NCBI GenBank assembly: GCA_022457155.1
Contig: JAJGOT010000421.1
Location: 359,501-423,500 of the forward strand
DNA from: Cladopsammia gracilis
Lineage: Eukaryota > Cnidaria > Anthozoa > Scleractinia > Dendrophylliidae
Reading direction: 5' to 3'
DNA: 64,000 nt
Shown here piece after piece: positions 11,001-17,540 of this stretch (position 1 is its first letter; each line of letters begins with the position of its first letter). Made by a program: the position numbers and the translations under genes. Under the pieces are notes generated by a model. The model was not told the origin of the DNA, did not search any database, and saw only the letters and a program-made list of their open reading frames with translations.

Positions 11001-11615
11001 GCGCTATATCGCACGCTCGACTATACCCCGATGAAGGTCTTCGACTGGTTCGTCCGGGAGGTTGCAGACAACCGGAGGAAAGGCGACGCTGACAAAGAGA
11101 AAGCCTTGCTCGCAGAAGTGTTCAAGCTTCTGGGCAACTCGGCTTACGGCAAGTTCATCGAGGCCGTAGAGCGCCAGACAAAAGTGGTGTACACCCGCGA
11201 CGAAGACGAGGTCGACAAACACCTGCGCTCAGCCTGGTTCGAAGATCTTGAAGACATCGGGGGCGCATACAAGATCGAGTTGCGCAAAACCAAGGTCACC
11301 ATAAACCGCCCCTTTCAAGTCGGTATCGTCGTATATCAACTTGCCAAGTTGCGCATGCTGCAGTTCTACTACGAGTTCCTCGATCACTATCTCGACAGGC
11401 GCGACTTCGAGCTAATCCAGATGGACACGGACAGCATGTACTTCGCCCTTTCGCACGACACTCTAGAAGAGGCAGTTCGGCCAGAGCTCCGCAAGCAGTT
11501 CGAAAGAGAGAAAAACAAGTGGCTCTCTTGGGACCAGTGGAGCAACAGAGAGCCTGGCCTGTTCAAGCTTGAAAAAGAAGGCACCCGAGCCATCGCCCTG
11601 TGCAGCAAGTGCTAG
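8067..11615 (+). CDS. Protein-primed family B DNA polymerase (PolB), ends at in-frame TAG
   Basis: Replicative polymerase of the element, presumably primed by a terminal protein as in other Polintons. This frame has 1182 residues. Domains in order: a basic N-terminus; an OTU-like cysteine-protease-type domain (about 205-320) with DDLCIFRCLA (Cys214) and SHAFLITD (His309); a zinc finger (C325, C328, H341, C345); an endonuclease-like GYKVDGY...FHGCHWHGC region (about 405-433); Exo I YDFEAY (D513, E515); Exo II VGFNSGRYD; Exo III YYNNLDV; motif A FDANSLYP (D852); motif B KLLGNSAYG (1020-1028); motif C MDTDS (D1120, D1122). The frame ends at TAG 11613-11615, shortly after motif C and before the usual C-terminal block, which continues in frame downstream. 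The start is chosen because TATATAT touches this ATG. Confidence 0.95.
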   Translation: MARALNVFKDISQRELNDWLNVQERKPFVKAPHNEALAGFDPLDRQRLRDFQLPTRIVELYAPGERGQQGPPGRVQRTAKWSFTQGLTKPLVPQMMNRIKQEVRRRHKANISYGYRLRNIENGEVIVWYSNFNSPWFSKLSETKRWLQQREELRLQGEHIERPNTKWSFEAAVSVELKVILDRQPLLLGLGRLPDWLRNKHHVRALDTFNDDLCIFRCLAVHQGARWSRCTQRARALAQSFFDAQQQARTAGNLVPFKKFPLLERHFKQGIAVYTVKADGNFVLSYTPSHYDKVTPNSPVMTLGIYDSHAFLITDINKVTNNYACGECGARFTKSCDLARHAKTCTRGETKISCPGNQILAPESAFEKAFYPETNFGIRALCWLEYEAKQRGIHIHHHRCGHGGERIIGGYKVDGYHPESKTVFQFHGCHWHGCRHCFPAPEQRNEAVKNDRQGNPITREQAFAKTMQISHEIRTMLGYNLVERWEHERPAPWWHARAPPKRNETYPHAIVYDFEAYQDKAKASQPTRDLSYESEHVPISVAIADTLEPEPEYICSKDPKELIRLFYQSMVRRGNAIREDIARRYMPSDLEGLTDSQKTLIKQWCDQVPVVGFNSGRYDLHLIRRHFVEHLGQESGVFAGEKQRQIMFINTPSFKFLDIINYLAPGITYDKWVKTYGANQTKSWLPYEWFDSADKLDYKGLPPYWCWYSQLRNCFTLTPDEYKQCKQVFKERGMKTFGDWLQYYNNLDVAPFLEALEKMKAFYTRLGVDIFKDAVSLPGVSMQYILRGTLGGPKKKRPPLYAPGPEAYAMLKDAVVGGPSLVFTRKHIAGETRIRSHRYDLARPVKRILGFDANSLYPSTMLQQMPCGKERVFHYENPEQAAAPFIIRLVTGQWFGFAEVDIEVPRHLWEQYEEFPPLFINTCVGEAGVPQHMKEYLAQSNRTPLPEQKKLLGVLQAKRVLLYAPVLEWLYNHGLEVTALYRTLDYTPMKVFDWFVREVADNRRKGDADKEKALLAEVFKLLGNSAYGKFIEAVERQTKVVYTRDEDEVDKHLRSAWFEDLEDIGGAYKIELRKTKVTINRPFQVGIVVYQLAKLRMLQFYYEFLDHYLDRRDFELIQMDTDSMYFALSHDTLEEAVRPELRKQFEREKNKWLSWDQWSNREPGLFKLEKEGTRAIALCSKC

Positions 11616-11888
11616 TACGTAGAAGATGAGGCTAGCAGACAGGCCAAGATGTCCTCCAAGGGCGTCAACAAGAAGCAGAACGAGCTCCACTGGCCAAGAT
11701 ACGAGCGAGCCCTCGCTGGGTTCAAAGACATGGCAACAAACAGAGGCTTTCGAATGCACGAGGGCGCCATGTACACGTACGAACAGCGTAAGCTGGGCCT
11801 CAGTGCCTAGTACGACAAGCGCTGGGTGCTACCAGACGGCATTCACACAGAGCCAATCGAGTTTCACAATCCAGCTGGTGGCAACTGA
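11616..11888 (+). pseudogene. In-frame continuation of PolB after TAG, with a second TAG
   Basis: The same frame stays open after TAG 11613-11615 except for a second TAG at 11808-11810, and ends at TGA 11886-11888. It encodes the expected PolB C-terminal features: SSKGVNKKQN soon after the first TAG, a GFRMHEG segment, and DKRWVLPDG after the second. Both TAG codons are followed by TAC, at positions where I would expect Tyr from the family. The TGA lies 22 nt past the end of the convergent integrase gene, as in other tail-to-tail pairs here. This is either a doubly mutated polymerase or one needing amber readthrough. The sequence cannot decide. Confidence 0.75.
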
Positions 11889-12859
11889 GTGCCTGGCGGC
11901 ACAACCATCAACTCCTCGCGAACGAAGCCCCGCTTGGGCCCATCGTAGAGGTAATACATCACAGGCGCCTCTGGCTTGGTGACAACTCTTTCAATGTTGT
12001 AAACTTCCAAAGACCAGATCGGATCCGTCGCGCGCTTGCCACCACCCTCTAGCTCCCCGGGGTAATACAAGTATCTCAAATTAACCCGAGGTGGGAGCTT
12101 CTTCTCATTCACCCCCACAGGCCTAGCATATGGGGTTGCGGGCTTGGCTGAGGTGGCTTTCTCTTTGATGGCTTGAGCGGGCTTCTTGCCAGTCAATCTG
12201 GTTACTTCATTGTTCAGGGCCGAGATAACATCTGGCAGCCTTTTGACCCATGCGGTCGAACGGCCAGAGGACAGATGCATTTCAACTGCATACTGGTAAC
12301 CAAACAATCGTTCAGCCAGGGTTCTGTTAAATCTTTCAACAATCCCTTGGTCTCTGTGGATATCAACACGCCCACGACGAATGGTTGTTTTATGGGCCCC
12401 AGTCTCTTTAGTCACAGCTCCCATAAACTCTGTTCCCGGATCGACTTGCAACAGTTGTGGCCACTTCAAAGGCCCGCGCCTGTATATCCGGGCCAGCGCT
12501 TTCGAAACTTCATCAGACTCTTTCGAAGCCAAGGGCTCTGCGGCTTTGAAACGGCTTGCTACATCAACAACTGTCAAAGCATATTTGTAAACCTTTCTCC
12601 CGTGAGGCAGTTTGTCGTGTGGCAAAAAAAGTAGATCTGCTTGATGCACTGAATTGGGCGTGAAGACATCAAATTTTGGCCGCGGGATGTGGCGTGGCGC
12701 AGGGAGATATATTTGCCAAAGGGCTTGTTTGACGAGCCATTTCTTTGCCGCCTCTTCTGAGACCTTGGCTGCAGCAGCTAGCTTTTTGACAGCGGCAAGA
12801 CCTTTCCAGTATCCTTTGGGTCCGTAATAGATTTTAGAGAGTTTGGAGTCCATATACAT
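11864..12859 (-). CDS. Retroviral-type DDE integrase (rve)
   Basis: The enzyme that would insert the linear element into the host chromosome. It has 331 residues. An N-terminal helical region (1-60) precedes the rve catalytic core with D75 (HQADLL), D140 (LLQVDPGTEF) and E175 (DQGIVERFNR), a D,D35E arrangement. A C-terminal region follows with RVNLRYLYYPGE and basic stretches, where integrases often carry a chromodomain, though I cannot confirm one. Two starts are possible, M1 at 12859 and M3 at 12853. A TATA motif overlaps them, and M3 fits the TATA-ATG spacing. Its 3' end overlaps the read-through end of PolB tail to tail. Confidence 0.93.
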   Translation of the reverse strand: MYMDSKLSKIYYGPKGYWKGLAAVKKLAAAAKVSEEAAKKWLVKQALWQIYLPAPRHIPRPKFDVFTPNSVHQADLLFLPHDKLPHGRKVYKYALTVVDVASRFKAAEPLASKESDEVSKALARIYRRGPLKWPQLLQVDPGTEFMGAVTKETGAHKTTIRRGRVDIHRDQGIVERFNRTLAERLFGYQYAVEMHLSSGRSTAWVKRLPDVISALNNEVTRLTGKKPAQAIKEKATSAKPATPYARPVGVNEKKLPPRVNLRYLYYPGELEGGGKRATDPIWSLEVYNIERVVTKPEAPVMYYLYDGPKRGFVREELMVVPPGTQLPPAGL

Positions 12860-12865
12860 GTGTTT

Positions 12866-13294
12866 TTACAGAAAGCGAAACGCTGCATAGCCAAGGGCGA
12901 GTGCGCCAGTACCGATAAACAGGAGTTCGCCTTGCTTCTGCTGAGGGCCAGGCTTATAGAAGTCAGAGAACTCTGGCTCTTTGGGGAGCGTTATTTGCTG
13001 CTCCCGATGTGTTTGATTGTAGAGCACTAGAGCTTGGTCAGTGTCTTGAAAGTTCTTTTTCGCTTGATCTTTAATCCGATCATTGGTTGCAATCCAGTCG
13101 AGGAGCTTTGTGCGGTCTTTCTGGTATTTGGCGTAGGCCGCTTGATAAGCTTCTAACGCTTTATCGTGCCTGATCTTTTCATCCATAGCGGCTTTCCCAC
13201 TGTCGCCAGACAAGTATTTTGCAAGATAATTGCCGCCAGTGAAAGCAGCTGCATTGAGAATTGCTCCACCAACCATGAGAGCGATTGAGGCCAT
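12866..13294 (-). CDS. Small conserved Polinton membrane protein (142 aa)
   Basis: Function unknown. It has a hydrophobic glycine/alanine-rich N-terminus (about 4-26), a long charged helical middle (about 32-100) with an RTKLLDWIATND segment, and a second hydrophobic segment at the C-terminus (about 125-142). I recognise this type from cnidarian Polintons, where it recurs beside capsid genes, so a virion-membrane or minor structural role is plausible but unproven. TATATA lies 4 nt before the ATG (13299-13304). It sits 6 nt downstream of the integrase start in a head-to-tail minus-strand series. Confidence 0.7.
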   Translation of the reverse strand: MASIALMVGGAILNAAAFTGGNYLAKYLSGDSGKAAMDEKIRHDKALEAYQAAYAKYQKDRTKLLDWIATNDRIKDQAKKNFQDTDQALVLYNQTHREQQITLPKEPEFSDFYKPGPQQKQGELLFIGTGALALGYAAFRFL

Positions 13295-13305
13295 CTTGTA
13301 TATAA

Positions 13306-13527
13306 TTACATCGTGGAAGGGAGGATTTTCTGGTCCTCGAGGTATTTCTTGAACGCGAGGCTCCCAGTCATGACAGCTGTGAACTTGACGTAATTCATCG
13401 GGTTCGCGCTTGGGTCGCCTGTGAGGTTTTCTTTGATGATTTTCTTGCCAATCCAGCCAATACCAGCGACAATGCCAGTGATTGTGGCAGCATCGAGAAC
13501 AGATTTCACGAGCTTGTTGTCAGACAT
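13306..13527 (-). CDS. Small membrane protein (73 aa)
   Basis: Function unknown. It has a hydrophobic segment around residues 13-30 (ATITGIVAGIGWIGKKI) and a second around 47-58 (FTAVMTGSLAFKKYLED). I recognise the type as recurring in cnidarian Polintons next to the 142-aa protein. ATATAC lies 3 nt before the ATG. It overlaps the end of the next upstream gene (13509-13691). Confidence 0.65.
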   Translation of the reverse strand: MSDNKLVKSVLDAATITGIVAGIGWIGKKIIKENLTGDPSANPMNYVKFTAVMTGSLAFKKYLEDQKILPSTM

Positions 13528-13691
13528 GGTGTATATTTATGTTTTTGTTCAGTCGACTCCTCATCTCTCTCTGTTAGTTCTTTGGCTAAACGCCAAACTG
13601 TTTTAAGAGCAGTGATGTTGAATCTTAACGTGAGAAGAAGAATGCCACCGATTGCAGCCCCATTTATAAATCCTTGAAAGGGATTGTCCAT
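13506..13691 (-). CDS. Small membrane protein (61 aa)
   Basis: Function unknown. One hydrophobic segment (about 10-30, NGAAIGGILLLTLRF) is followed by a charged tail (KELTERDEESTEQKH). TATATAT lies 4 nt upstream of the ATG, which supports real expression despite the short length. The 3' end overlaps the start of the 73-aa gene by about 22 nt. Confidence 0.55.
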   Translation of the reverse strand: MDNPFQGFINGAAIGGILLLTLRFNITALKTVWRLAKELTERDEESTEQKHKYTPCLTTSS

Positions 13692-13702
13692 TGTGTATAT
13701 AT

Positions 13703-14113
13703 TTACTCCATTTCACGAAGTCGTCTTAGTCTCGGCGGCCTCTGTGTTGGTGGAGGGGCCTCTGCTGCTGGATCAGGAGTCTGTGTCTTGTTGCGCCCAA
13801 GGGCATTCATAATGGCCTCGCGCTGGTAATAGACACCCAAAGCGGAGACAATCAAACCTCCAACACCAAGGATGAGAACAGTGTTGCTGCTAGATTCTGC
13901 CTTTGTCGGCGTCTCGTTTGGAGCAGAATCGTCCGCCTGGTTGGCTTGTTTTTTTGCCTCTCTTGCCAGACGTTTTCGTTCAGCCAAGGCTTTTCCAGAA
14001 GCAACACGGCCAGGGTTTTTTGCTGGAGCAGTCTTTGGGGTATCAGAGGTAACGTGCGTGGATGTAGGAGCGACTTTTTCTTCAGGAATCGTCTCGAGTG
14101 GTTGCGTCATCAT
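13703..14113 (-). CDS. Basic single-pass membrane protein, tandem duplicate A (136 aa)
   Basis: Function unknown. A Pro/Thr-rich N-terminus is followed by a basic helix containing NPGRVASGKALAERKRLARE (about 33-52), a hydrophobic segment VLILGVGGLIVSALGVYY (about 79-96) and a Pro/Arg-rich tail. The basic motif recurs in cnidarian Polinton proteins and resembles a small core or DNA-binding peptide, but this is inference. It shares most of its sequence with 14129-14449, and the two are clearly a recent tandem duplication. The tail after the membrane segment is unique to this copy. A TATATA run abuts the ATG, and M2 at 14110 is an equally good start. Confidence 0.75.
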   Translation of the reverse strand: MMTQPLETIPEEKVAPTSTHVTSDTPKTAPAKNPGRVASGKALAERKRLAREAKKQANQADDSAPNETPTKAESSSNTVLILGVGGLIVSALGVYYQREAIMNALGRNKTQTPDPAAEAPPPTQRPPRLRRLREME

Positions 14114-14128
14114 ATATATATTTTATTT

Positions 14129-14449
14129 TTAACACAGTGCATTCCTAATGGCCTCGTGCTGGTAATAGGCACCCAAAGCGGAGACAATCAAACCTCCAAC
14201 ACCAAGGATGAGAACATTGTTGCAGCTAGATTTTGCCTTTGTCGGCGCCTGGTTTGGGGCAGGCTCGTTTGCCTGGCTGGCTTGTTTTTTTGCCTCTCTT
14301 GCCAGACGGTTTCGTTCAGCCAGGGCTTTTCCAGAAGCAACACGGCCAGGGTTTTTTGCTGGAGCAGGCTTTGGGGTATCAGATATGGCGTGCGTGGATG
14401 TAGGAGCGATTTTTTCTTCAGGGATCACATCGAGCGGTTGCGCCATCAT
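14129..14449 (-). CDS. Basic single-pass membrane protein, tandem duplicate B (106 aa)
   Basis: Near-identical to the neighbour at 13703-14113 from the N-terminus through the membrane segment (VLILGVGGLIVSALGAYYQ), then it ends early at ALC, so it lacks the Pro/Arg tail. It has its own TATATA motif 1 nt before the ATG (14451-14457). The duplication therefore included the promoter, and both copies may be expressed. Function unknown. Confidence 0.75.
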   Translation of the reverse strand: MMAQPLDVIPEEKIAPTSTHAISDTPKPAPAKNPGRVASGKALAERNRLAREAKKQASQANEPAPNQAPTKAKSSCNNVLILGVGGLIVSALGAYYQHEAIRNALC

Positions 14450-14471
14450 GTATATATTTTATTTTTTAAAC

Positions 14472-14540
14472 CTGCGTGGTTCCTTCATGGTTCCTTCATG
14501 GTTCCTTCATGGTTCCTTCATGGTTCCTTCATGGTTCCTT
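14472..14540. repeat. 11-bp tandem repeat (ggttccttcat) x5
   Basis: Five near-perfect copies of an 11-bp unit plus a degenerate sixth lie over the 3' end of the 202-aa gene. Because 11 is not a multiple of 3, copy-number changes alter the frame and the place where the gene stops. Confidence 0.85.
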
Positions 14541-15115
14541 TGTGGTCCGCCAACTTCATCAAAGCCCTCCAATGGGTAACCTTCACTGTCCCTGCTGTTT
14601 GGGTGAACGGGTAGAGACTCTTTTTTGAAGTCTATGTGTTTTGTAGTGATCAAAGCAGCATTGGCCAAGGCCAAGAATCGCCCACATCGCAGTGCCAGGC
14701 CTCCAGCAAGAGATGACAATTCATGTTGAATCATGTAATCATTTTTGAGTTCTTTCTGCAACTCCTTCACGTCGTCAATATCAACAGCCAAGCCGATGGC
14801 TTTTGTTACGAGCATTATAGCGCTGTCAATCAGAGACTCGGTCGTCTTGTTGCCGACGTAGGCTTCATATCTTTTGTAGAATTTTTCAACCTCCTTATCT
14901 GTCAGGCGTTTCACCTGCTCATGTGTGAGCTGGGTCCCAATGGCTTCTTTTGATTTGCCTGTTGAAACAAGGACTGCCAGTTTCTCACGTTGAGCTTGAG
15001 TATCTGGACCCGTTAAGACTTCAGGCATCGCTGATGGTAAGGAGCTATCAGGGCCTGACTCCAGCATCTGCATGATTTCATTCATTGCGGCCTCGTCTCC
15101 AGTGGTTGTTGCCAT
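14507..15115 (-). CDS. Conserved Polinton protein of unknown function (202 aa)
   Basis: Mostly helical. Its core (about 60-165) has LTHEQVKRLTDKEVEKFYKR, AYVGNKTTESLIDS and GGLALRCGRFLALANAALIT, a pattern I recognise from a family recurring in cnidarian Polintons without known function. It may be structural or membrane-associated through the hydrophobic C-terminal part of the core. The stop lies inside the 11-bp repeat, so the last residues (GTMKEP) come from repeat DNA. GTATAC lies 5 nt upstream of the ATG. Confidence 0.7.
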   Translation of the reverse strand: MATTTGDEAAMNEIMQMLESGPDSSLPSAMPEVLTGPDTQAQREKLAVLVSTGKSKEAIGTQLTHEQVKRLTDKEVEKFYKRYEAYVGNKTTESLIDSAIMLVTKAIGLAVDIDDVKELQKELKNDYMIQHELSSLAGGLALRCGRFLALANAALITTKHIDFKKESLPVHPNSRDSEGYPLEGFDEVGGPQRNHEGTMKEP

Positions 15116-15134
15116 CGTGTGTATACATTTGTTT

Positions 15135-15380
15135 TTAAAAGTTCTTTAACAACCCCGCATAATAAAATGCCTTCAGAAACTGTATTAATTCAATTTGTTT
15201 GGCTTCCGTCAAAGGTTCGTTTAAAGGAAACCTTTCCTCCAGAAACTGAAATAAGACATGAAGTGCGCCCTCGGCTCCAGAGAGTTTGACTTGCATAAAA
15301 GTTTCATAAGAAGGAAACCTTTTCTTCAGAAACTGATAGAAGTAATGAAGTGGGTCCACGTCTCCAGGGTTTGTTGCCAT
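15135..15380 (-). CDS. Small protein with two internal repeats (81 aa)
   Basis: Function unknown. The start is set at 15380 (MATNPGD) because TATATA ends 4 nt before it; an upstream ATG at 15401 would put the promoter motif inside the gene. Two similar segments follow each other, LHYFYQFLKKRFPSYETF and LHVLFQFLEERFPLNEPL, which suggests an internal duplication of a helical hairpin. Confidence 0.6.
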   Translation of the reverse strand: MATNPGDVDPLHYFYQFLKKRFPSYETFMQVKLSGAEGALHVLFQFLEERFPLNEPLTEAKQIELIQFLKAFYYAGLLKNF

Positions 15381-15390
15381 CGTGTATATA

Positions 15391-15630
15391 TTAATTCTCA
15401 ATTATTCTATTGATGTCAGGCAAGATATTTTCAATCTCCCGTATGAGTGAAGCCATTGTGTCTGGCATTTTAACAACTTTCAAAGGATATCGGCTAAGAA
15501 GCATGACACGCAGATCGTCCTCGCCAGCGGCTTTAATTTTCTGGATTTGCATCTCTTCCACCCTGCTCTGTAATTCACCAAGAAGCTGTGAAAAGACTGT
15601 GAGCTTGTGGAGACTGGTGGAGGCATTCAT
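15391..15630 (-). CDS. Small protein of unknown function (79 aa)
   Basis: Predicted helical, with heptad-like spacing of Leu/Val (LTVFSQLLGELQSRVEEMQ at about 10-28). GTATAC lies about 10 nt upstream of the ATG. It sits between the packaging ATPase and the 81-aa gene in the same minus-strand series. I do not recognise the family. Confidence 0.55.
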   Translation of the reverse strand: MNASTSLHKLTVFSQLLGELQSRVEEMQIQKIKAAGEDDLRVMLLSRYPLKVVKMPDTMASLIREIENILPDINRIIEN

Positions 15631-15654
15631 GGCCCAGAGTATACATTTGTATTT

Positions 15655-16254
15655 TCACATTTTCACTTCAACCCCATAAGGGTGACGCAGAGAGAAAACC
15701 AGGTGAGAGAACTTATGCCCCTTTAATTTTGCAATCAACTCTTTGTACTCTTGATGTTCAAGCTCGCCGGCATAGTCGTCGAAGATGGCCTTCGTTGTTT
15801 TGCTTGATGGTGTGTAAAAAAGCACGATCGCTGCCACGTTTTCTCTAAACGGCTTGGCAATGCTGGTTAACTGCTGCGTCAACACCCACACGGAAATACC
15901 GCTGTGCCTGGCACTGAAGCCGAGGTTGACAAGTTGACTCGTGCGGCCTTTCACATCCTTCGAAGCGGCGCAGTCATCGAGAACAATGAGAGTGTTTGTC
16001 CCGTCGAAGTGATAACTGGCTAGTTTTAGCCAAAATTCAATCTCGTGCTGCTGGCAGTCAATCACGAAAATGCGTGGCTCATTGTCTATGAACCCATCGT
16101 ATGTCTTGTTGTGAACAAAGGTTGGGCACAAGAGAACGATATAATCAAACTTGCCCCTGAAGGGCCCGCGTAGCTGATTCAAGAGATATTGTGTTTTGCC
16201 AGAGTTAGTCGGCCCTATGATTAGGGCATTGAAGGGCAACTTTTGGGGGTCCAT
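15655..16254 (-). CDS. FtsK/HerA-like genome-packaging ATPase (199 aa)
   Basis: A DNA-packaging motor ATPase of the type shared by Polintons, adintoviruses, virophages and giant viruses. Walker A is GPTNSGKT (14-21), Walker B is TLIVLDD (about 88-94), and a sensor-like TQQLTS lies at about 126-131. Its length is typical of the short viral version. ATATAG lies directly before the ATG at 16254. It lies 6 nt downstream of the major capsid gene in the same orientation, the usual pairing for a morphogenesis module. Confidence 0.92.
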   Translation of the reverse strand: MDPQKLPFNALIIGPTNSGKTQYLLNQLRGPFRGKFDYIVLLCPTFVHNKTYDGFIDNEPRIFVIDCQQHEIEFWLKLASYHFDGTNTLIVLDDCAASKDVKGRTSQLVNLGFSARHSGISVWVLTQQLTSIAKPFRENVAAIVLFYTPSSKTTKAIFDDYAGELEHQEYKELIAKLKGHKFSHLVFSLRHPYGVEVKM

Positions 16255-16260
16255 CTATAT

Positions 16261-17511
16261 TTAATACTGAACAGCCTGCAGCTGCCTGTCCATGATGTTC
16301 ATCTGCGAGTCGCTGATGGTAAATATGTGGCAGTGCACGTTTCCTGAGCCTGAGGGTGATCTCTCGAGCTCAAGATGTACGCCATCCTTTGTGTTGACAA
16401 GGCGTTGGCCGTTACCATGAAGGGTTGTATCAGCCATGGACCGAAGGTCGATAAGGAGGCCGAACTTGTTGCCTGTGAGATATTTGGTCAGATTAATGTT
16501 GGGCCTGCCATCACCACTCTTTTTAAAGAGGCGACTGACCTCTTTCCACATGTCTGTCCCGCTGATGCCTTCGTTGTAAATCCTGTTGGGCGAGCCGTTG
16601 ATGGTAACATTCACCTTGGTAATGTCTGGATTGAAGTATTTTTCTGAGTCCCTGGCTCCAGCCGTGAATGGCTCTATGAATAGCAGAAGGATGGCTTTCA
16701 GGGACCTGCGCTGAGGGTTCACCCTTAGATTTAGCCGCGCGTCTGAACCCTTCGAGAAGGGGACCACTTCCTCTCGCATGATATGGTCGTAGGCAAACTC
16801 CTTTCCGCTCGAGTAAACACTTGTTGCCTCGTCCGCCAGCTGCTTACTTCGGATTGTCTCGTACTCAAGCTGGATATTTGTCAACTTGTAGACAAGCTTG
16901 CTTGTATCCGAACCCTTGACAACTTGAGAGGCCTGGGCAAGCGTAATCTCGAATGTCAAATCGTTGTAGAGGGCCTGCGGATACATGACACCATGGTCTG
17001 TTAGAATCTGGTGATCCAGATTTATGCGGTATTTGTTTTTGTAAATGGTCTCCAGCTTGTTTTCCACATCCATGCCAGAGGTCTTCTTGTCGCCGGAATT
17101 AGAGCGAATCTTGCACAAGTCAACACTCTGGATGCCCTCTGAAAGCATGTTTTCGCGCTTGTCGACAGAGAGGAAGAGGTCCTCAAAGATCTTGTAAATA
17201 TCGTACCCGACGGTGTCCTGGACAGTGGTGGCGGCAAACTTGACAACAAGCCTGTCAACTAGTGCTCTGGAGACATTTTGTACAAGAGAGTTGTTTGCAT
17301 GGCCGCCGGCAAGGTCGATGTTAAAGATCAAGGCAAGCGAGCCCGACACGATAACTTCATGTTCGTTGAGCTTGGGCACCGTAACGTACAGGGTCTCACC
17401 AGGCTGGGCCGTAGAGCGATCGAATGTGATGCGCTTTACGGTGCGCTCTGCTTTCATTGCCCCAAGAATTTTCTCTGCGTTCGTTGGGAGGAGGTTTGGT
17501 TGCACAGCCAT
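16261..17511 (-). CDS. Major capsid protein, double jelly roll (416 aa)
   Basis: Would form the icosahedral shell as trimers. The overall pattern matches Polinton/adintovirus hexons that I recognise. Conserved stretches include SVYSSGKEFAYDH (about 232-244), the RRSLKAILLLF block (about 268-278), ARDSEKYF, VTINGSPNRIYN and KFGLLIDLRSM. It is shorter than many adintovirus hexons but similar to the cnidarian type often labelled F54H12.2-like. TATATATA abuts the ATG. A 29-bp spacer separates it from the divergent gene at 17541, so both probably share a bidirectional promoter. Confidence 0.88.
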   Translation of the reverse strand: MAVQPNLLPTNAEKILGAMKAERTVKRITFDRSTAQPGETLYVTVPKLNEHEVIVSGSLALIFNIDLAGGHANNSLVQNVSRALVDRLVVKFAATTVQDTVGYDIYKIFEDLFLSVDKRENMLSEGIQSVDLCKIRSNSGDKKTSGMDVENKLETIYKNKYRINLDHQILTDHGVMYPQALYNDLTFEITLAQASQVVKGSDTSKLVYKLTNIQLEYETIRSKQLADEATSVYSSGKEFAYDHIMREEVVPFSKGSDARLNLRVNPQRRSLKAILLLFIEPFTAGARDSEKYFNPDITKVNVTINGSPNRIYNEGISGTDMWKEVSRLFKKSGDGRPNINLTKYLTGNKFGLLIDLRSMADTTLHGNGQRLVNTKDGVHLELERSPSGSGNVHCHIFTISDSQMNIMDRQLQAVQY

Positions 17512-17540
17512 ATATATAAATTTTATATTTATATATCATC
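17512..17540. promoter_or_regulatory. Bidirectional promoter between capsid and coiled-coil gene
   Basis: 29 bp made almost entirely of TATATA, TTTATA and ATATAT words. One TATA run touches the capsid ATG and the other ends 4 nt before the ATG at 17541. Confidence 0.55.
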
